Shown in pieces: positions 1 through 4,578 of a stretch of DNA of 5,713 bases. The DNA comes from Candidatus Jordarchaeales archaeon (GTDB lineage: Archaea; Asgardarchaeota; Jordiarchaeia; Jordiarchaeales; Freyrarchaeaceae). The notes beneath the pieces were generated by a model. It was given only the letters and a program-made list of their open reading frames with translations. It did no database searches and was not told the DNA's origin. Where the stretch lies: positions 1-5,713 of the forward strand of contig JAWAHN010000006.1 in assembly GCA_038889235.1 (NCBI GenBank), given 5' to 3'. Within the stretch, counting starts at the first letter, position 1. Every line of letters starts with the position of its first letter. The position numbers were made by a program, and so were the translations under genes.

Positions 1-151
1 CCTCAGACTTAAGCCACACACCCCTCACAAACTCAATCTCCATAGCACTTAAGCCAAGCTCCCTAACCACTCTAACACCCCTCACTACCCCGGAACCCTT
101 AGCAGATAAAGGAATGCCTGCAGGACCAACAAACAAACCACCAAGACCCAA
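1..151 (-). CDS. Endonuclease IV-like TIM-barrel protein, N-terminal part (runs off left edge)
   Basis: Only about the first 50 residues are present. The reading frame gives GPAGIPLSAKG, then VRELGLSAMEIEFVRGV. As I recall it, this is the N-terminal signature of archaeal endonuclease IV / apurinic endonuclease family 2 proteins: first TIM-barrel strand, then the 'LGLdAMEveFVRGV' helix-strand. These enzymes cut DNA at abasic sites in base-excision repair, but the metal-binding His/Glu/Asp residues lie outside the window, so activity is not shown. The start is uncertain. I chose TTG at 149-151 because a GGTGG Shine-Dalgarno-like motif (157-161) sits 5 nt upstream. GTG codons at 158-163 and TTG at 134-136 are alternatives. 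It lies downstream of the tRNA half on the same strand, separated from it by a T-rich stretch. Family membership is recognised from memory of the motif, not from a search. Confidence 0.75.
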   Translation of the reverse strand, partial: MGLGGLFVGPAGIPLSAKGSGVVRGVRVVRELGLSAMEIEFVRGVWLKSE

Positions 152-194
152 ACAAACCACCACATAAATATGAACTAAGAAAACATAAAACTAC

Positions 195-221
195 AAAACA
201 GACAGAAAATAAGAAAACAAA
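195..221 (-). terminator. T-rich end downstream of the tRNA-Met half
   Basis: Read on the minus strand, the stretch just after the CCA end is made of repeated T runs (TTTG, TTTTC, TTATTTTC, TTTTG). Archaeal RNA polymerase commonly terminates at such T-rich tracts. It separates the tRNA half from the endonuclease IV-like gene and leaves no room for a tRNA 5' half in between. Confidence 0.5.
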
Positions 222-222
222 G

Positions 223-284
223 TGGTAGCGGGGGGTGGATTTGAACCACCGACCTCGGGGTCTCACACGACCCTCAGTAGACCC
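223..284 (-). tRNA. 3' half of initiator tRNA-Met, probable split (trans-spliced) half gene
   Basis: From 261 down to 223 the minus strand reads as a perfect tRNA 3' half. Position 38 is A261. The 3' anticodon stem is CCCCG (256-260), the variable loop AGGTC (251-255), and the T-arm GGTGG-TTCAAAT-CCACC (234-250). The acceptor 3' strand is CCCCGCT (227-233), the discriminator A is 226, and CCA is 223-225. An acceptor 5' strand AGCGGGG with A1:U72 and a CCC-containing anticodon stem are hallmarks of archaeal initiator tRNA. No AGCGGGG 5' half, D-arm or CAU anticodon lies on either side; the leader (262-284) runs straight back into a promoter. The predicted transcript starts near 284 with GGGTCTACTGAGGG, a G-rich leader like those that pair with the partner half in split tRNAs. 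A permuted gene with a distant 5' half, or a dead fragment, are the alternatives. Confidence 0.75.
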
Positions 285-306
285 ATAAATCCTAAAACAA
301 CCACAC

Positions 307-321
307 CTTATAAAGTTTTCG
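307..321 (-). promoter_or_regulatory. BRE/TATA promoter of the tRNA-Met half
   Basis: On the minus strand CGAAAA (316-321, BRE) is followed directly by CTTTATAAG (307-315, TATA box), close to the archaeal consensus. The TATA centre near 311 is about 27 nt from G284. Transcription would therefore start at the leader of the 3' tRNA half and not upstream of any 5' half. This is the main evidence that the half is a gene of its own. Confidence 0.7.
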
Positions 322-358
322 CCTAGAAACACAAGCCACAAAACAAGAAGAGAAACAC

Positions 359-367
359 AATTTAAAG
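359..367 (+). promoter_or_regulatory. TATA box of tRNA-Arg
   Basis: AATTTAAAG lies about 28 nt upstream of the tRNA 5' end at 391, the expected archaeal spacing. It is divergent from the tRNA-Met-half promoter, so the 285-390 interval serves both genes. Confidence 0.55.
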
Positions 368-390
368 CTCTATTACGCATAGTAGTAAAG

Positions 391-468
391 GGGCCCGTAG
401 CCCAGCCAGGATAGGGCGCCGGCCTCCGGAGCCGGAGGTCCCGGGTTCAAATCCCGGCGGGCCCGCCA
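391..468 (+). tRNA. tRNA-Arg (anticodon CCG), attachment site of the element
   Basis: This is a complete cloverleaf. The acceptor is GGGCCCG (391-397) with CGGGCCC (458-464). The D-stem is GCCC (400-403) with GGGC (414-417). The anticodon stem is CCGGC (419-423) with GCCGG (431-435), around loop CTCCGGA with anticodon CCG at 426-428, reading codon CGG. The variable loop is 436-440. The T-stem is CCGGG/CCCGG around TTCAAAT. The discriminator is G465 and CCA (466-468) is encoded. There is no intron. The part from the anticodon loop to CCA is duplicated at 4579-4624, so a tyrosine recombinase has integrated here and its element supplied the present 3' end, leaving the tRNA intact. Confidence 0.97.
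424..468 (+). repeat. attL core (3' part of tRNA-Arg)
   Basis: This 45-nt segment runs from the anticodon loop through the T-arm to CCA and is repeated at 4579-4624. Aligned, the copies differ by G434 to A, one extra C in the attR variable/T-stem junction, and C464 to T. The T-arm block CCGGGTTCAAATCCCGG is identical. Confidence 0.9.
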
Positions 469-518
469 GTCTTCAATCACTCAAGTAAAAAAGCTTAATT
501 AACTTTCTCGATATCACA

Positions 519-541
519 GTTTCATTGTACAGACTGAAACA
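519..541. promoter_or_regulatory. Inverted repeat near attL (arm-type site or integrase operator)
   Basis: GTTTCA (519-524) and TGAAAC (535-540) form an inverted pair with a 10-nt spacer. The right arm belongs to the octamer CTGAAACA (534-541), which recurs exactly three times near attR. A weak TATA-like CTTAATTAAC at about 493-502 would place transcription start of the integrase fragment near 523. The site could therefore serve recombination, autoregulation, or both. Protein binding is inferred. Confidence 0.5.
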
Positions 542-576
542 TCAAGTGTGATAGCTTTGGGCAATAGTAGTTCTGA

Positions 577-1068
577 GTGGTGAGGAATGTAGACGTTTCA
601 AAGCTAGACGAAGACTCTCGCTACAAGGTTCTCTACTATCTTGTCGAAAAATGTGAGAGAAAGAAGGTGGTGGAAGAAGTCGGGATCAGCCGTGTAACAC
701 TATGGGGATTATTGAGACGGGAGTTTCCCGTTAAGCCAGAGTACATAGCCCCGCTACTACAGTTACTCATACCAAACGAGTTCAAGAGTCTAGTGTCTGT
801 AGGAAATAGGCTTAGGCCACTTGGTATATCAAGGGATGACGAAACAGTAGACTACAGCTTAATCTTAGAGATAGTGAGTATAGCGAGAAGCGATGAGTAC
901 CTCAAGAACGCTATACTAAGGTTCGTCGTCCAAGAGTTTAAGGAAGATATTAGAAAAATGCTAGAGGAAAATAACAGAAAACCGCAACTAATTAATGAGT
1001 CGGTATTTAAAATTGGTAAGTTAGTAGTAATCCTACAGAAAATTAAGGTAGAAGATGAGCACTTCTAA
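577..1068 (+). CDS. Truncated tyrosine integrase, N-terminal domain only
   Basis: The 163-residue protein has a helix-turn-helix-like segment at about 24-48 (VEEVGISRVTLWGLLRR). A region at 78-130 follows, with RLRPLGISRDDETVDYSL, then SDEYLKNAILRFVVQEF. I recognise this pattern from the N-terminal part of integrases of crenarchaeal integrated plasmids and conjugative elements; the attribution is from memory. Full-length relatives are roughly twice as long and carry the catalytic R...HxxR...Y domain; none of those residues is present. Near the end, QKIKVEDEHF resembles the junction leading into the core-binding domain, then a stop follows, which suggests a deletion. Starts GTG 577 and GTG 580 are adjacent and equivalent. 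Its position, pointing inward just after attL, supports the assignment. It could persist as an attachment-site binding protein or be a remnant. Confidence 0.65.
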   Translation: MVRNVDVSKLDEDSRYKVLYYLVEKCERKKVVEEVGISRVTLWGLLRREFPVKPEYIAPLLQLLIPNEFKSLVSVGNRLRPLGISRDDETVDYSLILEIVSIARSDEYLKNAILRFVVQEFKEDIRKMLEENNRKPQLINESVFKIGKLVVILQKIKVEDEHF

Positions 1069-1096
1069 ATCCAACCAATAATATTAATAAGAGTTT

Positions 1097-1121
1097 AACT
1101 CAATAATTTGAGAGTTGAGTT
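1097..1121. terminator. Hairpin between convergent genes
   Basis: AACTCAA (1097-1103) and TTGAGTT (1115-1121) form a perfect 7-bp stem with an 11-nt loop. It lies exactly between the stop of the integrase fragment and the stop of the CofE-like gene, and it touches the latter's stop codon. The position suggests a transcript-end structure, but there is no strong T run after it. Confidence 0.35.
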
Positions 1122-2062
1122 TACAGCTTCTTCTCCCCATTCTTGTAGCCTTTTAATGTAAGCATAGGCTTGCTCATCATTGAGGGACCTAGAACGATTA
1201 TTGTATGCTTAACTGTTTCCAAAAGAGCCTTAAGTAGCATTTTTAGAGACATCCTCGTAACTAGCACCTTGTTTATTCCTTCATTAGACCATTCATACTT
1301 TAGGCCTCTGATGATTACTACGGGTATCCCTTCACCCCTCTGCCCCATTAGTAGGGCTGCTGCTGAGCTAACCATGAAGGCTATGTTATCTACGCCCCCA
1401 AACTTTGGCTTCCCATAGGAGTCTGGTTCTCCAAACTCCATCTTCGTGGGCTTTATCCCGTACGATCCTCTCGCAACATCCATAGCCCCCCATGGGAAGA
1501 GCTCCGTATCAGAAATAACGACCGCAACTCTCTTTCTAATCCTCCTAAATATCTCTTCAGAAATCTGCTTAGCAATCTCATCGAGGTTTCTTGGAGGGAT
1601 AGAGTATACTCCATGAGGGTGATTTGATGTATCTATACCAGATTCGCTCCACAGCATCCCATCCCTAATAGTCAAAAATATTGTCGGATAGAACTCTAAA
1701 GCTTTTATCGCTTTAGATGGCTCTTTAGAGAGAAAACGTACATCTATAATTCCTCTTTCAATAAGTTTCTTGAACGGTATTGATACAACAATCCTATCAC
1801 TTTCGCGAAGAAGGAGTTCAACAAATCTTGGATCCGAGCTAGCTCTGCGCGCAATCTTATATGCTTTCCTAGAGGGCTTAACATCCTCGATGTTAACTAG
1901 AAGACCGAGGGCCTTAGATAAAACCTTACTAGCTATCACCAATACATCATAGTCTTGGAGTCCAATACCATCAACACTAGCAGCCTTTAAAACCACTTCA
2001 ACTAGGTCATCGCCCGGACGAATTTCAGGAAGCCTCAAACCAAACAACTCAACCTTCAACAT
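1121..2062 (-). CDS. cofE: CofE-like protein (coenzyme F420-0:L-glutamate ligase family)
   Basis: CofE adds gamma-linked glutamates to coenzyme F420-0 using GTP. From the first codon of the longer frame (TTG at 2068), family landmarks are YDVLVIASKVLSKALG at 40-55, SGIDTSN at 143-149, VVISDTELFPWG at 183-194 followed by MDVARGSYG, and KFGGVDNIAFMVSSAAALLMGQRGEG at 222-247. These match the CofE order ASK..SKaeG, aGIDxSN, SDTfGrPWR. Differences are the usual LPxDPD-type segment after GIDxSN, here IPPRNLDE, and a C-terminal extension beyond about residue 260 (the protein is about 313 aa against about 250 aa in typical CofE). Substrate may differ. I chose ATG at 2060-2062; a TTG two codons upstream is better spaced (5 nt) from GAGGT (2074-2078). 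It follows the small protein at 2077 by about 14 nt, so they are probably co-transcribed. It sits inside the integrated element as apparent cargo. Confidence 0.8.
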   Translation of the reverse strand: MLKVELFGLRLPEIRPGDDLVEVVLKAASVDGIGLQDYDVLVIASKVLSKALGLLVNIEDVKPSRKAYKIARRASSDPRFVELLLRESDRIVVSIPFKKLIERGIIDVRFLSKEPSKAIKALEFYPTIFLTIRDGMLWSESGIDTSNHPHGVYSIPPRNLDEIAKQISEEIFRRIRKRVAVVISDTELFPWGAMDVARGSYGIKPTKMEFGEPDSYGKPKFGGVDNIAFMVSSAAALLMGQRGEGIPVVIIRGLKYEWSNEGINKVLVTRMSLKMLLKALLETVKHTIIVLGPSMMSKPMLTLKGYKNGEKKL

Positions 2063-2076
2063 ATTCAATCAAGACC

Positions 2077-2403
2077 TCAATAGTGCAAGCTCCTAGTCCT
2101 ACCTGAGTAGTGTAAGACCTTGACTTCATTTTCGGCTAATAGCCTCTCTATGGCTGGGAGGAGCTCGCTAAGCCCATTGAAGAAGTATGGTTCAGAAGGC
2201 TTCAACCCGCGACTTTCATTGGCTAGTAAGCGCACGGTCCTAATGTCCCAGCAAACTCTTGGGACAACCTTCCCCTTTTCGCTGGCTATGCCATCTGTGA
2301 AGAAGGCGATCCTGAGCTCTATCATTCTCTCACCACGCTTAGCTTCGACCTCACTCCTCTCCCTCCTAAGCCTCTCCTTCAAATCAGTAAGCACAAATGA
2401 CAC
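2077..2403 (-). CDS. Conserved hypothetical protein upstream of the CofE-like gene
   Basis: The 108-residue frame has a charged N-terminal helix (about 7-26, LKERLRRERSEVEAKRGER). A compact region follows: MIELRIAFFTDGIA, GKVVPRVCWDIRTVRLLANESRG, and FFNGLSELLPAIERLLAENEVKVL. I recall similar short archaeal proteins of the form ELRIRFWTDxIA...GKxVPKxxW...N...FNSLxxLxxAIExxL. No function is known to me and I name no family. The upstream start is GTG 2403, with a TATA-like TTAATAAT 25-32 nt before it that would give a leaderless transcript. ATG 2323-2325 with a GGTGAG Shine-Dalgarno is the alternative and gives 82 residues beginning at the conserved part. Its stop overlaps the Shine-Dalgarno of the CofE-like gene. 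Confidence 0.65.
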   Translation of the reverse strand: MSFVLTDLKERLRRERSEVEAKRGERMIELRIAFFTDGIASEKGKVVPRVCWDIRTVRLLANESRGLKPSEPYFFNGLSELLPAIERLLAENEVKVLHYSGRTRSLHY

Positions 2404-2427
2404 CCGTTTAGTAGCTTATTTCCAGAG

Positions 2428-2435
2428 ATTATTAA
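2428..2435 (-). promoter_or_regulatory. Candidate TATA box of the hypothetical/CofE-like pair
   Basis: TTAATAAT on the minus strand lies 25-32 nt upstream of GTG 2403, the spacing of a leaderless archaeal gene. No clear BRE precedes it. Confidence 0.35.
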
Positions 2436-2439
2436 CGTT

Positions 2440-2770
2440 TATCCTTACCAGTCTGTAAGCAAGCCGAGCCATGATGTTAACGCTTACGCATAATCATAGC
2501 CCTTCCGGGAGTCGTGCCCAAATTTGAGTATGAAGAAGCAGTGGCTGAGATTCGAAGAGACCACCACGATCTTTAGATTATCCCCCACACAGCTCCAGCT
2601 CAGCTCCGGCTCTGCAAGCACACTAGCGGAGGAGGCTCCTATGTCGAGAGATCCCCCCGTCTTTAGCTCCTTGGTCGTCCGATAATGAAGCCTGCGTAAA
2701 ACCAAAGACGGGTTTGTGTGAAGATGTGTGTGCAGACGCCCCCGCAGAGGTGCGGAAAAGTGAAGAGTAA
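2440..2770. other. No supported gene; GC-rich island
   Basis: Several frames are open for short stretches on both strands but none has a start with a ribosome-binding site or a recognisable domain. The 2575-2750 part is richer in G and C than its surroundings and has hairpin potential, such as AGGAG-G-CTCCT around 2633. One plus-strand frame ends with GGGSYVERSPRL and a stop, which vaguely recalls the C-terminal tails of TnpB transposases; that is too weak to annotate. Confidence 0.4.
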
Positions 2771-2793
2771 AAATTTAATGTATTTTAGTATGA
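2771..2793 (+). repeat. 23-bp direct repeat, copy 1
   Basis: This matches 5306-5328 at 21 of 23 positions in the same orientation. The shared part is TTAATG-N-ATTTTAGTATGA. This copy lies inside the element; the other lies outside attR. Confidence 0.5.
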
Positions 2794-2854
2794 ATTTAGT
2801 CTGACGAGTATGTACTAGTGGATAACCGATCTTGTTAATGCTGATACAAAAGCC

Positions 2855-3004
2855 ATGGGAGTCTACTTAACGCTTCTTTACTTGAGAGTTGAAAAGGATT
2901 ATACTTCATATAGTGGAAAGCCGTCTGCTAGTGAAATATTACAGGAGGACAGAATAAGGGGTTTGGGTTTCATGTCGTTTGATATTGACCCTTGGCTTCA
3001 TTGA
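2855..3004 (+). other. Short ORF of unknown origin (49 aa), probable remnant
   Basis: The frame is open from 2819 and has an ATG at 2855 with no ribosome-binding site. It encodes a hydrophobic then charged segment (VYLTLLYLRVEKDYTSYSG, then SASEILQEDRIRG). Its composition looks protein-like, but nothing is recognisable and it ends abruptly at the GC-rich island. It is more likely a fragment of a broken element gene than a working gene. Confidence 0.25.
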
Positions 3005-3096
3005 CCTCAGGCCTCCTTTCATTGAAGGTCTTATCATTAGTCTCCACTCTTTCAGGGTAACCCCAACTCACAGCTCACCCTCATTTGGCTCACAGC

Positions 3097-3114
3097 TGTG
3101 GGGAAACCCCCACA
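3097..3114. other. Strong GC hairpin in a GC-rich island (about 2985-3185)
   Basis: TGTGGGG (3097-3103) and CCCCACA (3108-3114) form a perfect 7-bp stem closed by AAAC. The surrounding 200 bp is C-rich on the plus strand, unlike the AT-rich flanks. The minus strand reads through protein-like but stop-interrupted frames, including WGFPHSCEPNEGEL, a stop, then LKEWRLMIRPSMKGGLRSM. The island may be a decayed coding tail (possibly a TnpB-like C-terminus) or a structured RNA. Neither is proven. Confidence 0.4.
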
Positions 3115-3185
3115 TCCTGGCTTTAGATACCCTACCCACTCGAGTCTTCACTACGCACCCACATCGTGAGCAGGCTCAACCCACA

Positions 3186-3558
3186 ATAAAGTATCAACTC
3201 CTTATAAACCTTTATGAAACCCGAAACAGTTGCACTAGGCAATTGCTTGCTAAATATTTTGCCGGAAGAGGCGTTGATGCAAGAGAGGCTATTAGTGCTG
3301 GAACTACATTTATAGATAGACTTTTCGAAGATAAAGGTACTAAGTCTCGGCGATAGGAATAAAATTCTTGGTGATTGGGAGGTAGAGTTTATTGAAAAGT
3401 TTGCAAAAGCATTTAAGAAATATCTTAGGCTTGATATCATTCCGAAAGAGCTAGTAGAAGCATCATGTGAAGTGCTTCTTGATATTCGAAGCCATCTTTA
3501 CATTGATTACTTGCAAAATTTTAAATTTAAAGCTACGTTAAATACTCGCCTTCAGTAA
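3186..3558 (+). pseudogene. Broken reading frame of unknown function
   Basis: Frame A, open to 3356, encodes LLAKYFAGRGVDAREAISAG, then FIDRLFEDK. Just after FIDRLFED, an AAA run at 3332-3334 allows a one-base shift into a second frame. This frame is open to the stop at 3556-3558 and encodes VLSLGDRNKILGDWEVEF, EKFAKAFKKYLRLDIIPKE, and ASCEVLLDIRSHLYIDYLQ. Joined, they give an all-helical-looking basic/acidic protein of about 120 residues. Alternatively the second frame starts at ATG 3214 (MKPETVALGNCLLNILPEEA) and is interrupted by a single in-frame TAG at 3313-3315. Either way one lesion separates two coding-like halves. I recognise no family. The start is approximate, and no promoter at the right distance from ATG 3214 is visible. 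Confidence 0.5.
3213..3229 (-). repeat. 17-bp inverted repeat, copy 1
   Basis: The minus strand reads CTGTTTCGGGTTTCATA, identical to 5102-5118 on the plus strand. This copy is inside the element and the other is outside. Neighbouring sequence does not align beyond the 17 bp by eye. Confidence 0.55.
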
Positions 3559-3583
3559 AAACATGACAACGATTTAAATCACT

Positions 3584-3706
3584 ATGAATAAGAAGCCTCA
3601 GAGAGCTGGGGAAGCCAAGCCAGAAACTATTAGAGAGGTAGCAGAGGAGAACGGAGTGCTACACTACGGAGCGGTAAGCTTGATAAGCCTGTCAAGCCTA
3701 TTTTAA
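3584..3706 (+). CDS. Small ORF of unknown function (40 aa), uncertain
   Basis: It starts at ATG 3584 after GATTTAAATCACT and encodes MNKKPQRAGEAKPETIREV, then AEENGVLHYGAVSLI. The lysine/glutamate-rich N-terminus looks coding. There is no Shine-Dalgarno, no correctly spaced TATA box and no recognisable domain. It lies between the broken frame and the C/D box sRNA. It may be a truncated element gene. Confidence 0.25.
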   Translation: MNKKPQRAGEAKPETIREVAEENGVLHYGAVSLISLSSLF

Positions 3707-3721
3707 CAAATCAAGTAGCTA

Positions 3722-3771
3722 GTGATGAGCGCTCGGGTTGACTGTAGGATGATGACGGTCTTGAGTTCTGA
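3722..3771 (+). ncRNA. C/D box sRNA (2'-O-methylation guide)
   Basis: All four boxes occur in order with archaeal spacing. C box GTGATGA is 3722-3728, followed by a 13-nt guide (3729-3741). D' box CTGT is 3742-3745 (one change from CTGA), followed by a 4-nt spacer. C' box TGATGA is 3750-3755, followed by a 12-nt guide (3756-3767). D box CTGA is 3768-3771. Such RNAs assemble with L7Ae, Nop5 and fibrillarin and direct methylation of the target base paired to the fifth guide nucleotide upstream of D or D'. The predicted target segments are UCAACCCGAGCGC (D' guide, methylating the fifth base) and AACUCAAGACCG (D guide, fifth base). I cannot place these in rRNA or tRNA from memory. A TATA-like TATTTTAAC (about 3699-3707) lies upstream. 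The terminal stem is weak, as is common in archaea. Confidence 0.75.
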
Positions 3772-4476
3772 GCCTATCACCTACATGATCATTGATGAGC
3801 CGAATGTTTTCCTCAGTACTCTCAATAATTTGTAATTGCGTTTCTTATCTCTACTTTATGAACAGCTATATCCACGTAAATAACGATTATTAGCGCAAAA
3901 TATTGCGTATACGTTGCAATTGTTAGTGGGGTAGTTCTTGCTGTAGCATTCTTTATTCAAGAGATGGGTCATAGAAGTTGAATTCGAAATCACCTCAAGG
4001 TATTTCTAGTATCTTATCTTTTAAGAAGACCTATTTAGAGCTGGGAAAAGGCCAACGATACGTTAGCAATAGTGTTTAACTACTCTCCTCTGTGGTCTAC
4101 AATTTTTAGGACTGGTATTCTCCTAAGGGGAATGCAGCAACATTGTTTTAGAGCTAAGCCTATTACTATAGTCTCAATTACTTTTAGGTTGTGCACTATG
4201 TTTTTAAAGTACGTAGTCTCTAATGCTTACTTCGTCAAAAGTGCTTCGGCAACTTAAGCTTTAACAACGTTTTTCAGTACGTTGTATAGAGTTTTCTTCT
4301 TACCTCATGTCTTGAAGGAAGAGATTTTTTAGCTATGACGATTGTTTTACGCATTTCATTGCTTAAGACTTACTCTACGGGTACGTACGCCTGGATTGTT
4401 ACGCTTCACTATATGCGTAACGACTTTAAGTAACTGGCTCGAAGCTCCATACCTGGTATTCATTAGTCAGCCTTAA
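3772..4476. other. No supported gene; decayed interior of the element
   Basis: About 700 bp of AT-rich sequence has frequent stops in all frames. The longest plus-strand frame (4072-4257) has no ribosome-binding site, odd composition (many Phe, Thr, Ile, Cys) and no recognisable domain, so I leave it out. The one structured spot is the inverted repeat at 4398-4421. Confidence 0.55.
4398..4421. repeat. Inverted repeat GTTACGC-N10-GCGTAAC
   Basis: Two perfect 7-bp arms (4398-4404 and 4415-4421) surround a 10-nt spacer, about 160 bp inside attR. The geometry suits a dimeric repressor site or a small hairpin. No adjacent gene tells which. Confidence 0.4.
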
Positions 4477-4558
4477 TGTTTCAGTTTTCAAAGAGGAAAA
4501 GCATCATCCGCCTTCAGCTATGCATTGATGTTTCAGTTTTATGTAGTTTGCTGAAACA
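4477..4558. promoter_or_regulatory. Octamer cluster near attR (putative recombinase arm sites)
   Basis: TGTTTCAG occurs at 4477-4484 and 4529-4536, and its complement CTGAAACA at 4551-4558. The last two form an inverted pair with a 14-nt spacer, 20 nt from the attR core. The first two copies share a longer direct repeat, ATGTTTCAGTTTT. The fourth exact copy in the window is at 534-541 near attL. In the circular form these would flank the core on both sides, as arm-type sites of tyrosine integrases do. The function is inferred. Confidence 0.55.
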
Positions 4559-4578
4559 GATCTACGGGTGCCCCAGGA

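Noticed and set aside
99-380. Minus-strand 93-codon open frame
   Set aside because: It runs through the tRNA-Met half and its promoter, is Cys/Phe/Trp-rich, and is in a different frame from the endonuclease IV-like protein. It is a chance frame.
768-776. CCCCGCT (minus strand AGCGGGG) as the missing 5' half of the initiator tRNA
   Set aside because: The sequence after it has no D-arm, anticodon stem or CAT anticodon and it lies inside the integrase reading frame. It is a chance heptamer.
1170-1952. Plus-strand frames opposite the CofE-like gene
   Set aside because: They are complementary shadows of a clearly recognisable minus-strand gene.
2120-2458. Plus-strand 112-codon frame opposite the small conserved protein
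   Set aside because: It is Ser/Leu-rich antisense composition. The minus strand has the protein-like sequence and operon spacing with the CofE-like gene.
2484-2705. Minus-strand 73-codon frame
   Set aside because: It has no ribosome-binding site and no recognisable domain, and it lies over a GC-rich island. The support is insufficient for a gene.
3791-3810. Second C/D box RNA candidate (TTGATGA, 13 nt, then CTCA)
   Set aside because: There is no acceptable C' or D box downstream; only half of the pattern is present.
4072-4257. Plus-strand 61-codon frame
   Set aside because: It has unusual composition and no start signals, and stops are dense around it. It is probably a chance frame in decayed DNA.
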